A stretch of DNA of 64,000 nucleotides from Archangium gephyra. GTDB taxonomy: Bacteria > Myxococcota > Myxococcia > Myxococcales > Myxococcaceae. The translations under genes were made by a program, and so were the position numbers. The stretch lies in assembly GCF_001027285.1 (NCBI RefSeq), contig NZ_CP011509.1:1868501-1932500 (forward strand), given 5' to 3'. The number at the start of each line of letters is the position of its first letter. Within the stretch, counting starts at the first letter, position 1. This document shows, one piece after another, positions 44,243 through 57,001 of the stretch. The notes under the pieces were generated by a model, which made no database searches, had not been told where the DNA came from, and saw nothing but the letters and a program-made list of their open reading frames with translations.

Positions 44243-44683
44243 ATGGCCCCTGTCGCCATCCAGCCGCTCTACACCGCCACCGCCACCTCGCACGGGGGCC
44301 GCAACGGCCGCGTCCGCTCGGACAACGGAACCATCGACATGCCGCTCACGATGCCCAAGGCCCTGGGCGGCCCGGAGTCCGCGGGCTCCACCAACCCCGA
44401 GCAGCTCTTCGCGGCGGGGTATTCCGCGTGCTTCGAGGGCGCGCTGCGGCTGGTGGCCGGGAAGATGAAGAAGCAGATCAAGGACGCGCACATCACGGCG
44501 AAGGTGACCATCGGCAAGACGCAGGAGGGTGGCTTCGGTCTGTCGGTGGCGCTGCACGGCAAGCTCGAGGGCGTCTCGCAGGCCGAGGCGGATGAGCTGA
44601 TGCACGCCGCGCACAAGGTGTGCCCGTACTCGTTGGCCACCCAGGGCAACATCGACGTGAAGCTCTCGTCCGAGGCGGCCTGA
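44243..44683 (+). CDS. ohr: Ohr-type organic hydroperoxide reductase
   Basis: This 146-residue OsmC/Ohr fold protein has both redox cysteines, C63 in GYSACFEGAL and C127 in HKVCPYS, plus the early YTATATSHGGRNG segment. It reduces organic hydroperoxides in the cytoplasm using lipoamide-type donors. No OhrR regulator is adjacent. A dispersed hairpin repeat follows the stop. Confidence 0.93.
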   Translation: MAPVAIQPLYTATATSHGGRNGRVRSDNGTIDMPLTMPKALGGPESAGSTNPEQLFAAGYSACFEGALRLVAGKMKKQIKDAHITAKVTIGKTQEGGFGLSVALHGKLEGVSQAEADELMHAAHKVCPYSLATQGNIDVKLSSEAA

Positions 44684-44690
44684 GTCCACA

Positions 44691-44732
44691 CTCCTCTCCC
44701 TCTCCCACCGGGAGAGGGGTCGGGGGTGAGGG
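44691..44732 (+). repeat. Dispersed intergenic hairpin repeat, copy 2
   Basis: This element nearly matches 21078-21118: CCTCTCCC, a short loop, GGGAGAGG, then GGGGTGAGGG and CTCCCGGGT. Both copies sit directly downstream of a gene on the same strand. Confidence 0.75.
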
Positions 44733-44761
44733 TGCCACGCCTCCCGGGTTGAATCCGTGGA

Positions 44762-45178
44762 CTAGGGTGCTTCCGCGGGCGCCACGCGGAAGGTATTGGA
44801 CGCCACGTCCTGGCGCTCCCCGTCCCAGTCCACGTTCGTGACGTAGCGGTACGTCCCCTCCGGGAGCGTGCCGGGAAGGGCGTGGAGTGACTCGTCGCTC
44901 ATCACTCCTGGCCAGATGTTGTACTGGGCGGCATTGCAGATCCGCCGGCCGGGGGGTGGAACCACCGTCCACGTTCCTCCCTCGTCGCGTTGCAGCGAGG
45001 ACATGCAGAGGTTGTAGCCGAGCACTTGGAGCGAGTCGTTCCGCAGCAGCAGCTTCACCGACGAGCCGGGCGCGTAGGTCTCCTGGTCCGTCTTCAGGAT
45101 CGCCTCTCCCACCAGCGGCACACCACAGGCCGTCAGCCAGAGCACCGCACCGCCCAGAATCACGTTCCGCTGAAACAT
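44762..45178 (-). CDS. Small lipoprotein with Ig-like (BsuPI-type) domain
   Basis: This 138-residue protein has a lipoprotein leader (ILGGAVLWLTACG, Cys18) and a single beta-sandwich domain: LKTDQETYAPGSSVKLLLRNDS and LPEGTYRYVTNVDW. The pattern resembles BsuPI or Big-type domains. The start ATG 45178 has GGGGGTG upstream; the frame is open to 45274. Its role is unknown, perhaps binding or inhibition in the periplasm. Confidence 0.72.
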   Translation of the reverse strand: MFQRNVILGGAVLWLTACGVPLVGEAILKTDQETYAPGSSVKLLLRNDSLQVLGYNLCMSSLQRDEGGTWTVVPPPGRRICNAAQYNIWPGVMSDESLHALPGTLPEGTYRYVTNVDWDGERQDVASNTFRVAPAEAP

Positions 45179-45261
45179 GTTGTTCACCCCCATCGAGGCT
45201 CGCCGGCCCGAGCGTCGTGGCCGAGATGATACGGCTTCATGGCGGGTCCGGGTGGGTCTGC

Positions 45262-46656
45262 TCACTTCGCCCACAGCCGGAAGATCGTCAGCCGATCGTC
45301 CGGGGCGAGCCCCACGGTATAGACGTAGTTCCGGGTCCCGAAGGGCACCTCGTACGTGTAGAGCCGCTCATCACCCAGGGTGCGCCGCTGGACCAGCACC
45401 AGCTTGCCCGCGGGCCCCAGCGTACGCAGCTGCTCCTGATATGCCTGGGCGCCTTCCGGGAAGAACCCCTTGGGCGGGTACGCGAAGTGGGCTTCCTCGA
45501 GCCCTTCGCTCCGCACCTGCTCGAGCAGCGCCGCCAGCTTCGCGGTGACCTGGGGCTCCGTGTCCGGGATGGGCGTGGGGAGTGGCACGGCGAGCGCGGG
45601 GTTCATCAGCGCCGCGATGCCGTCCACGATGCGCGAGGGCCTCGCGTGGGCGGAGTTGGTCAGCACGATGATGGAGAGGCCCTCCCCGAGGAAGCGGGAG
45701 TAGTGCGTCGAGAAGCCCTGCCATCCTCCCGAGTGGTGGTGCAGCGGCTTGCCGCCGCGCTCGTCGAACATCCACCCGAAGCCATACGGGAAGGTGGCGC
45801 CGCTGGAGAGCTTCACGGGCGAGAGGATCTCCTGCCAGCTCGCCGGGGTGAGGAGGGCGCGGGCCTGGACCGCCGCATCCCAGGCGATCAGGTCCTTCAC
45901 GGAGAAGTAGAGCGCCCCGTCCCCCGTGGTGTTGAGCGACGGCGAGACCCACTCCTGGTTCTTCACCTCCCCGTTGACCAGGCGGTAGCCGGCCGCGCGG
46001 TGGGGAACCAGATCCTCCTCGCTGATGCCCCGCGCCGTCTTCATGCCGGCGGGCTTGAAGACCTGGTCGCGGAGGATGTTGCCATAGAAGGTGCCGGCGA
46101 CCCGGTTCACGATGATGCCCAGCAGCACATAGCCGGTGTTGCTGTAGCTCCAGCGCGAGCCGGGGGTGAACTCGATGGGCAGCGCGTAGCAGAAGCGCGC
46201 GAAGTCCTCATCGGTGTAGTCCTTGCGCGGGTCGAGCAGTCCCTCGAGATCGGCGAGGCCGGAGGTGTGCGTCAGCAGGTGGCGCACGGTGATGGCGCCC
46301 CACGCGGCGGGGGCTTCGGGGAAGAACTTCGTCAGGGTGTCCGACAGTGAGAGCCTGCCCGCCTCCACCTGCAGCATCACCGCCGTGGCGGTGAACTGTT
46401 TGCCCAGGGAGCCGGACTGGAAGATGGTTTCAGGGCCCACCGGAACCTGGTGCTCGAGGTTGGCGAAGCCGTACCCCTTGGCCAGCACGACCTTTCCGCG
46501 GTGCACGATGCCCAGGGCGACACCGGGCACCTTCTGGCGCTCCATCTCCTCCCGCACGAACGTGTCGATCCGCTTGAGGACCGGGCCGGGTGCGGCGGCG
46601 GTGGCGGGGCGGGCCGAGGCGAGCCCCACCAGCAGCAGCACAGCGGAGAGCTTCAA
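45262..46656 (-). CDS. Class C beta-lactamase-related serine hydrolase
   Basis: This 464-residue exported enzyme has a signal peptide (MKLSAVLLLVGLASARPATA), the SxxK motif SLGK (S83, K86), the YxN motif YSN and a late HHSGG (HxG-like) motif, followed by an additional C-terminal domain of about 100 residues. Relatives are esterases, D-aminopeptidases or peptidoglycan-active enzymes; true beta-lactamase activity is not implied. Confidence 0.9.
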   Translation of the reverse strand: MKLSAVLLLVGLASARPATAAAPGPVLKRIDTFVREEMERQKVPGVALGIVHRGKVVLAKGYGFANLEHQVPVGPETIFQSGSLGKQFTATAVMLQVEAGRLSLSDTLTKFFPEAPAAWGAITVRHLLTHTSGLADLEGLLDPRKDYTDEDFARFCYALPIEFTPGSRWSYSNTGYVLLGIIVNRVAGTFYGNILRDQVFKPAGMKTARGISEEDLVPHRAAGYRLVNGEVKNQEWVSPSLNTTGDGALYFSVKDLIAWDAAVQARALLTPASWQEILSPVKLSSGATFPYGFGWMFDERGGKPLHHHSGGWQGFSTHYSRFLGEGLSIIVLTNSAHARPSRIVDGIAALMNPALAVPLPTPIPDTEPQVTAKLAALLEQVRSEGLEEAHFAYPPKGFFPEGAQAYQEQLRTLGPAGKLVLVQRRTLGDERLYTYEVPFGTRNYVYTVGLAPDDRLTIFRLWAK

Positions 46657-46712
46657 AAGGCGGGAAGAGGAGTGCAGGCGGAGCTCCTGTGCAAGGAGCC
46701 GCCGATACTACC

Positions 46713-47036
46713 TCACCCGAAGCTGGCCACCTCGGTGAGCACGGCGCGCGAGGGCCGCGTCACGTAGCCGAAGTGCTTGTCCGACTCGGCGCGCAGGTGC
46801 TTCGCGGCGTCGCTGGCCACGTAGCGCTCCACGGCCTCCAGGCTCGTCAGCTCGTAGTGGCACACGTAGCGCGCCCATCCGTCCGAGGCATGGACGGTGT
46901 CCTTCCACTTGCGGCAGCGCAGGAAGCCGGGTTGGCGCAGCACCTCGGGGACGTGGATGTCCTCGTGCCAGCGGTTCCACGCCTCCTCGGCGGAGGGCAG
47001 GACCTCGACGGTGACGGAGTAGAGGGCCGGTTTCAC
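46713..47036 (-). CDS. DUF4286 family small protein
   Basis: This 107-residue single-domain protein has a ferredoxin-like pattern: YSVTVEVLPSAEEAWNRWHED, IHVPEVLRQPGFLRCRKW and YVCHYEL. It resembles DUF4286 and stress-response dimeric alpha/beta-barrel proteins. It starts at GTG, overlapping the upstream stop (GTGA), so it is coupled to the lipoprotein gene. The longer frame to 47480 is a shadow of that gene. Confidence 0.75.
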   Translation of the reverse strand: MKPALYSVTVEVLPSAEEAWNRWHEDIHVPEVLRQPGFLRCRKWKDTVHASDGWARYVCHYELTSLEAVERYVASDAAKHLRAESDKHFGYVTRPSRAVLTEVASFG

Positions 47037-48217
47037 TTCCGCACCTCCGGGAGCCAGGTGCCCCAGCGGACCAGCCGCGTGCTGCCCTCGGGCTCGCGCT
47101 TGCCTCCCGGGCCCACGCGCTCGGTGCCCTCGGTGAGTGTCTGGAAGCGCGCCTCGTAGGGCAGGCCCGACAGCGTGGGCGCCCACGGGTCGGCCGCGTA
47201 GGTCTCCGAGGAGACGCGCTGCGTGCCCTCCTCGTTCGTGGTGCGCTGCACGGTGAGCGCGGGCACGTCGCGGCCCTCCACGGTGAAGGTGCCACGGGTG
47301 GCCGTCGTGGCGGCCCCGGTTGGAGGCCACTCCCCGGTGGTCAGCACGTCGATGGGCAGGTTCAGCAGTGCCTCCTCCAGGGGCTGTGGCTCGGCCTGGG
47401 AGAAGTCGGAGCAGGGCGTGGCGTTGGCGTCGACGGGGCCCTCGGCGCGCAGGAGGAAACCGCGCTCGGCGGCGAAGCACACGCGCTGCACGGTGGGCGA
47501 GGGGCCCACTTCCACGCGCCGGTCATGGTACGCGCCAGGGCCCAGGGGCCGCTCCAGCGCGGGCGGCGTGGCGGTGGCACCGGCCGTGCCCTCGCGCGCT
47601 TCGAGCAGCTCGAGCTGGTAGTTGCCCTGGCCGCCAAAGCCGGACAGCGTGGTGTTCGCCTCGAGCAGGCCGCGCGTGAGGTAGAGCGGGCCCGGCTGGA
47701 CGGCGTACACACGGGTGCTCAGGGGGCCGTCCACGGGGCGTTGATCGCTCACGTAGCGCATGGCCTCCCAGGTGCGGCCGGCGGCGGAGGCGTTCTCCGC
47801 GGTGGCCTGTCCCTGCTGGGGGACGTCGAGCGTGCGCGTGCTGTCCGCGCGCACGGGGACGAGCAGCTCCTTCGCCAGCCGCGTCTGGGTCAGGGGCAGG
47901 CCGGCCTGGTCGGTGAAGGACGCGCGCAGCCACACCCACGGCTGCTGCACGGCTACCACCTCCAACACCACCTGGCCCGCCAGGGTGCGCGCGCCGCCGT
48001 CGGCGCCCCGGCTGGCGGAGAAGGAGTAGGCGACACGGTCACCCACGCGGGCGCGCTGCCAGGAGGCGGTGTCGGTCCGCACGGGGGAGGGATTCTGGGC
48101 CTGGGTGTCGGAAGGAGACGGGCCGCTCGACTTCGTGCTCTCGCAGCCGGGGAGGAAGGTCAGGGCCGCGCCCAGCAGCGCGGTGGCCAGGGGAAGGGGA
48201 GGGTGGCGCATTCGCAT
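47033..48217 (-). CDS. Large lipoprotein, unknown function
   Basis: This 394-residue protein has a lipoprotein leader (ATALLGAALTFLPGCES, Cys25) and a low-complexity Ser/Pro linker, then mostly beta-rich sequence without a known domain. ATG 48217 starts the leader; the open frame to 48286 adds residues without signal character. It is coupled to the DUF4286 gene and divergent from the ankyrin gene. Confidence 0.8.
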   Translation of the reverse strand: MRMRHPPLPLATALLGAALTFLPGCESTKSSGPSPSDTQAQNPSPVRTDTASWQRARVGDRVAYSFSASRGADGGARTLAGQVVLEVVAVQQPWVWLRASFTDQAGLPLTQTRLAKELLVPVRADSTRTLDVPQQGQATAENASAAGRTWEAMRYVSDQRPVDGPLSTRVYAVQPGPLYLTRGLLEANTTLSGFGGQGNYQLELLEAREGTAGATATPPALERPLGPGAYHDRRVEVGPSPTVQRVCFAAERGFLLRAEGPVDANATPCSDFSQAEPQPLEEALLNLPIDVLTTGEWPPTGAATTATRGTFTVEGRDVPALTVQRTTNEEGTQRVSSETYAADPWAPTLSGLPYEARFQTLTEGTERVGPGGKREPEGSTRLVRWGTWLPEVRK

Positions 48218-48258
48218 GGGGGGCTTGATACACCGGGAGTGGATTTCCGGGAGGCTCC

Positions 48259-48828
48259 ATGAGGTCGAAACAGGAAGGGGTTTCAATCCTCCACGGCTGG
48301 CGAGCGGCGCTCGCCCTAATGGGGGCGGTGGGGGTGCTGGGACTGCCCTGGCTGTGGACCGAGGTCCTGCGTCCCAAGGCCGCCCGGCAGTTGTCGTTGG
48401 CCGTGATGCGGGGAGACGTCCGAGCCACCGGCGTGTGGCTGCGGCTCGTGGACCCGGACCGCATGGCCTACTCCGTCCTCGGCGAGGCCGCGAGGCAGGG
48501 GAACACGGAGCTGGTCCGCCTGCTCCTGGAGCGGGGCGCGGACGTCAACCACCGGGGGAAGGATGGCCCCACCCCGTTCCAGCAGGCCGCCCGGTATGGG
48601 CACCTGGACGTCATGCGTCAGCTCATCACCGCCGGTGCGGATGAGGAGGACGACGAGGCCCTGGAGAGGGCCAGCCAGGACTGCCGGCCGGAGGCGGTGA
48701 AGCTCCTGCTCGGACAGGGGGGCTGGCGGCGCAAGACGCCCCTCCTCCCCGAGACGGTGGAGCGGGCGCGGCGGCTGGCCGGGGCGGCGGGGTGCGAGGC
48801 CGTGCTGCGGCTGCTCCCCTCCCCCTAG
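48259..48828 (+). CDS. Membrane-anchored ankyrin repeat protein
   Basis: This 189-residue protein has an N-terminal membrane segment (ALALMGAVGVLGLPWLW) and about four ankyrin repeats, including SVLGEAARQGNTELVRLLLERGADVNHRGKDGPTPFQQAA. The repeats, probably periplasmic, would bind another protein. A GGGAGG precedes the ATG. Confidence 0.85.
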   Translation: MRSKQEGVSILHGWRAALALMGAVGVLGLPWLWTEVLRPKAARQLSLAVMRGDVRATGVWLRLVDPDRMAYSVLGEAARQGNTELVRLLLERGADVNHRGKDGPTPFQQAARYGHLDVMRQLITAGADEEDDEALERASQDCRPEAVKLLLGQGGWRRKTPLLPETVERARRLAGAAGCEAVLRLLPSP

Positions 48829-48918
48829 CGCTCGCCGCTGGACGTCTCCCGCACGGCTCCGGACGTTGGCCTACAGGGGCCCTCGGCGGAAAGCAGCGGC
48901 GGTGTACATTTGCAGGCC

Positions 48919-50553
<1,635 letters not shown>

Positions 50554-50592
50554 TCTGGTAACTCCCGCGCCCTCGGGATTCGAGGGCGCCGC

Positions 50593-50602
50593 CGACGTGT
50601 CG
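50593..50602. promoter_or_regulatory. Upstream palindrome, distal site of the Cys-rich gene
   Basis: CGAC-GT-GTCG (centre 50597.5) is the weakest of four related sites. It lies 43 bases, about four helical turns, upstream of the next palindrome and about 145 bases before the expected transcription start. An isolated GCTCGAC half-site at 50623-50629 lies between the two. Confidence 0.5.
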
Positions 50603-50632
50603 AGCCCACGCAGCGCGTCTCCGCTCGACGCC

Positions 50633-50648
50633 GCTCGACATGTCGAGC
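50633..50648. promoter_or_regulatory. Upstream palindrome, proximal site of the Cys-rich gene
   Basis: GCTCGACATGTCGAGC is a perfect 16-base palindrome about 100 bases before the expected start, a normal distance for an enhancer-binding protein. Its core CGAC-N2-GTCG recurs in front of the Ser/Thr kinase gene. Confidence 0.7.
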
Positions 50649-50680
50649 CCCGCTCCCCGCCCCCTTATTCGAGAGATCCC

Positions 50681-50697
50681 GGCCGGAAAAACCGGCC
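50681..50697 (+). terminator. Short GC hairpin between regulator and Cys-rich gene
   Basis: GGCCGG-AAAAA-CCGGCC forms a 6-base-pair stem with a 5-base loop, about 130 bases after the regulator's stop and 20 bases before the sigma-54 promoter. No T-run follows, so termination is only possible. Within 50554-50843 I see the palindromes, this hairpin and the sigma-54 promoter. Confidence 0.4.
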
Positions 50698-50715
50698 TTG
50701 GCGCCTCCAGCGGGA

Positions 50716-50731
50716 CGGCACGCCTGTTGCT
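50716..50731 (+). promoter_or_regulatory. Sigma-54 (-24/-12) promoter of the Cys-rich protein gene
   Basis: CGGCACG-CCTG-TTGCT matches the consensus TGGCACG-N4-TTGCW except for the first base. The invariant GG (50717-50718) and GC (50729-50730) have exact spacing. Transcription should start near 50742, giving a leader of about 100 bases before the ATG at 50844. Confidence 0.78.
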
Positions 50732-50843
50732 CTATGCTGTCGACATCCGGGGCCGGGAGGAGCCGAGCAGCATGGGGGGCGGCTCCTCCCGGACCTCGGG
50801 GGTTTCGAGTCGCAACTCGGTTTGACTCCTGGAGGGGGAAACC

Positions 50844-51368
50844 ATGTCGCAGCACAAGATGATGAAGACGGGTGGCAGCAAGCAGCGGAATGCCAGGAAC
50901 GAGGGAGCGGCGTTCACGGTTCCGGAGAACTGCCCGTGCCTCAAGCGGTTCAAGGTGCGCGTGGTGTTCAAGACGCAGGACTCCATCGAGCCGATGCGCC
51001 CTCCGTGCGTGGACGAGAACGGCAATGAGACGGAGTGCCCCACCCTCGTGCCGGTCTTCTCCGTGGAGGGCACGGCCTCCCATTCACCGGGCCACTGCCC
51101 CTGCCTCGAGCGCCTCAAGGTGCGCGTGCTGCTCGAGCAGGAGGCGTCCACCGGGACCATGGGTCTCAAGTGCGTGGACGAGAACGGCAATGAGACGGAG
51201 TGCCCGACGGGGCTCGTGCCGGTGGTCCCCGTGGAGGAGGCGGTCTCCCTGGAGGGCTCCGTGTGGTGCCCCTGCCTCACGCATGCGTGGGGACTGGCGC
51301 CGAAGGAGGAGACGGCTGGCGTGAAGGGCCTCCCTTCCAGGCCCATGCCGTTCTTCACCCAGCTGTGA
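50844..51368 (+). CDS. Duplicated Cys-rich 'CPCL' protein, unknown function
   Basis: This 174-residue protein has no signal peptide and no recognised family. A unit of about 55 residues occurs twice: CPCLxRxKVRVxx, then CVDENGNETECPT and LVPVxxVE. A third CPCL starts the C-terminal tail. Ten Cys in regular positions suggest metal binding or disulphides. Thirty-five bases (51006-51040 and 51171-51205) are identical between the two units. The gene is driven by a putative sigma-54 promoter next to an enhancer-binding protein and faces the Ser/Thr kinase gene. It could be a regulated small effector or kinase substrate. Confidence 0.7.
   Translation: MSQHKMMKTGGSKQRNARNEGAAFTVPENCPCLKRFKVRVVFKTQDSIEPMRPPCVDENGNETECPTLVPVFSVEGTASHSPGHCPCLERLKVRVLLEQEASTGTMGLKCVDENGNETECPTGLVPVVPVEEAVSLEGSVWCPCLTHAWGLAPKEETAGVKGLPSRPMPFFTQL
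51006..51205 (+). repeat. Internal duplication in the Cys-rich gene (165-base period)
   Basis: The stretches 51006-51040 and 51171-51205 are identical over 35 bases, including third codon positions, while flanking parts of the two units have diverged. This suggests recent duplication or gene conversion. Confidence 0.8.
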
Positions 51369-51396
51369 GTGGCAACGCGTGCCGGTCCCGGCGGAG

Positions 51397-55056
<3,660 letters not shown>

Positions 55057-55123
55057 GGCAATTCCCCCGGGATGAGAGCGCACTTTATAGCCTCCATTCA
55101 GACGGGTGAGTACCCCGGGCCCA

Positions 55124-55139
55124 AGCAAGGGGTGCGCCA
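55124..55139 (-). promoter_or_regulatory. Sigma-54 (-24/-12) promoter of the Ser/Thr kinase gene
   Basis: Read on the minus strand, TGGCGCA-CCCC-TTGCT matches TGGCACG-N4-TTGCW with exact GG to GC spacing (55138 to 55126). Transcription should start near 55113, about 57 bases before GTG 55056. Confidence 0.78.
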
Positions 55140-55178
55140 GGGCGGGGTCCGCCGGGGGAGGGTGCTCCGCGAGGAGGG

Positions 55179-55194
55179 TTTCGACATGTCGAAA
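55179..55194. promoter_or_regulatory. Upstream palindrome, proximal site of the kinase gene
   Basis: TTTCGACATGTCGAAA is a perfect 16-base palindrome whose inner 12 bases equal those of the 50633-50648 site. It lies about 74 bases before the expected start. Confidence 0.7.
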
Positions 55195-55200
55195 GCCTTC

Positions 55201-55214
55201 TTCGACACGTCGAA
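55201..55214. promoter_or_regulatory. Upstream palindrome, distal site of the kinase gene
   Basis: TTCGAC-AC-GTCGAA is centred 21 bases, two helical turns, from the previous site and shares its half-sites. Same-face spacing favours cooperative binding by one regulator. Confidence 0.65.
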
Positions 55215-55228
55215 ACGGGCACGCCGGC

Positions 55229-56917
55229 TCAGCGGGCCGAGTGGACCTCGGCGCCGGCCACCACGGTGAGCTTCACCTGGGCGGTGAGCAGCTGCGCCGG
55301 GGGAGCCTCGACCGGATCCACCGAGAGCACCACGAAGTCCGCGTCCATGCCCGGCTCGAGCCGGCCCCGCTCGTTCTCCGCGAAGGCCGCCTGGGCCGCA
55401 CCCACCGTGAAACCCTCGAGGGCCTCCTCGCCGCTCAGCCGCTGCGTGGGGTACCACCCGTTGAGGGGCTGGCCCTCGGCGTCCTGCCGCGTGCGCGCCG
55501 CGTACAGCCCCCGCAGCACGTCCGCCCGCTCCACCGGGAAGTCACTGCCGAAGGCCAGCGGCGCTCCCGCCTCCTTCAGCTTGCGCCACGCGTACGCGCC
55601 CTGGATGCGCTCGGGCCCCACGCGCGTCTCCGCCCAGGGCATGTCGCTCGTCGCGTGCGTGGGCTGCATGCTCGCGACGAAGCCGTTCTTGCCCAGCCGG
55701 ACGATGTCCTCCAGGCGCATCACCTGCGCGTGCTCCACCCGGTGCCGCAGGTGGCGAGTCCCCGTGGCCTCCGCCTGGCGCAGCAGCGTCTCCAGCACCA
55801 GCGTGTTCGCCCGGTCTCCAATCGCGTGCGTGGCCACCTGGAAGCCGCGCTCCATGAAGGCCTTCACCCGCGCCTCGTACTCCTCGGGCGAGAGCAGCAG
55901 TAGTCCCCGGTGGGCCGGCTCGTCGCTGTAGGGCGCGTGCAGCGCCGCGCCCCGGCTCCCCAGCGCCCCGTCCAGGCTCAGCTTCACCGCGCGCAGCGTC
56001 AGCATCCGGCCCTGGAAGGGGCCCTCGCGCAGGTACGTCTCGCGGTCCGGGCCCTGGCCATCCGCCATCACGTAGAGGCGCAGCGGCAGCCGGCCCTCCT
56101 TGTCCCAGCGCTGCATCAGCCGGAAGGTGCGCAGATCCATGCCCGCGTCGTGCACGCCCGTGAGCCCCACGCTGGCGCAGTGTGCGAGCGCCGCGGCCAG
56201 CCGCGCCTCCAGCTGCGCGTCCGTGGGCGGCGGCAGCACCGCGTTCACCAGGTTCATCGCGTTGTCCACGAGGATGCCCGTGGGCTCTCCGTCCGGACCG
56301 CGCAGGATGCGGCCTCCCTCCGGGTCCGGCGTGTCCTTCGTAATCTTCGCGCGCCGCAGGGCCTCGCCATTCACCCACATGGCGTGGCCGTCGATGCGCT
56401 CGAGCACCACGGGGGTGTTGGGCAGCTTCGCGTCCAGCTCCGCCCGGCCGGGGAAGCTCTTCTCCGGCCAGTCGTTCTGGTCCCAGCCCTGGCCGATCAG
56501 CCAGTCCCCCTGCCGGGCCGTGGCGGGAGCGGAGGCCACGCGCGACAGCACCTCGTCCCGCGAGGCCGTGCCCTCCAGCCGCACCCCGGCCAGACTGGCG
56601 CCCAGGCCCGAGAGGTGCCCGTGCGCGTCCGTCAGGCCGGGCACCACCGTGGCTTCTCCCAGGTCCACCACGCGCGCGCCCGCTCCCGCCGCGGCGAGCA
56701 CCTCGTCCCGGGTGCCCACCGCGAGCACCTTCCCCGCGCGCACGGAGAGTGCTTCGGCCATGGGCCGCTCCGCATCGAGCGTCCGCACGCGCCGCGCCAC
56801 ATACACGGTGGTGGTGGAAGAAGAGGGGGTCTGCCGCGCCTCGGGAGCACGCTGGGCACAACCGGCCGCGCACACGACGAGGAGCACCGCGCCGAGGAGA
56901 GACTTCATACCGTGCAT
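55229..56917 (-). CDS. Amidohydrolase-family lipoprotein (Amidohydro_3, YtcJ-like)
   Basis: This protein of about 562 residues has a lipoprotein leader (LLGAVLLVVCAAGCAQ) and a metal-dependent amidohydrolase fold: DAHGHLSGLG (HxH), the central TGVHDAGMD, HAIGDRANT, RVEHAQVM and the late GSDFPVE aspartate. Members hydrolyse N-acyl or related amide bonds; the substrate is unknown. ATG 56917 has AAGGTG nearby; ATG 56908 is an alternative. Palindromic sites of the kinase gene lie just after its stop. Confidence 0.88.
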   Translation of the reverse strand: MHGMKSLLGAVLLVVCAAGCAQRAPEARQTPSSSTTTVYVARRVRTLDAERPMAEALSVRAGKVLAVGTRDEVLAAAGAGARVVDLGEATVVPGLTDAHGHLSGLGASLAGVRLEGTASRDEVLSRVASAPATARQGDWLIGQGWDQNDWPEKSFPGRAELDAKLPNTPVVLERIDGHAMWVNGEALRRAKITKDTPDPEGGRILRGPDGEPTGILVDNAMNLVNAVLPPPTDAQLEARLAAALAHCASVGLTGVHDAGMDLRTFRLMQRWDKEGRLPLRLYVMADGQGPDRETYLREGPFQGRMLTLRAVKLSLDGALGSRGAALHAPYSDEPAHRGLLLLSPEEYEARVKAFMERGFQVATHAIGDRANTLVLETLLRQAEATGTRHLRHRVEHAQVMRLEDIVRLGKNGFVASMQPTHATSDMPWAETRVGPERIQGAYAWRKLKEAGAPLAFGSDFPVERADVLRGLYAARTRQDAEGQPLNGWYPTQRLSGEEALEGFTVGAAQAAFAENERGRLEPGMDADFVVLSVDPVEAPPAQLLTAQVKLTVVAGAEVHSAR

Positions 56918-57001
56918 CGCACACCTTTCAGACTGCCCCGGTTGCCGGGGTCGGTGGCGGCGCACTCTGGCGCACTCGCGCGCCAGTGGGAATGCGTGGG
57001 G

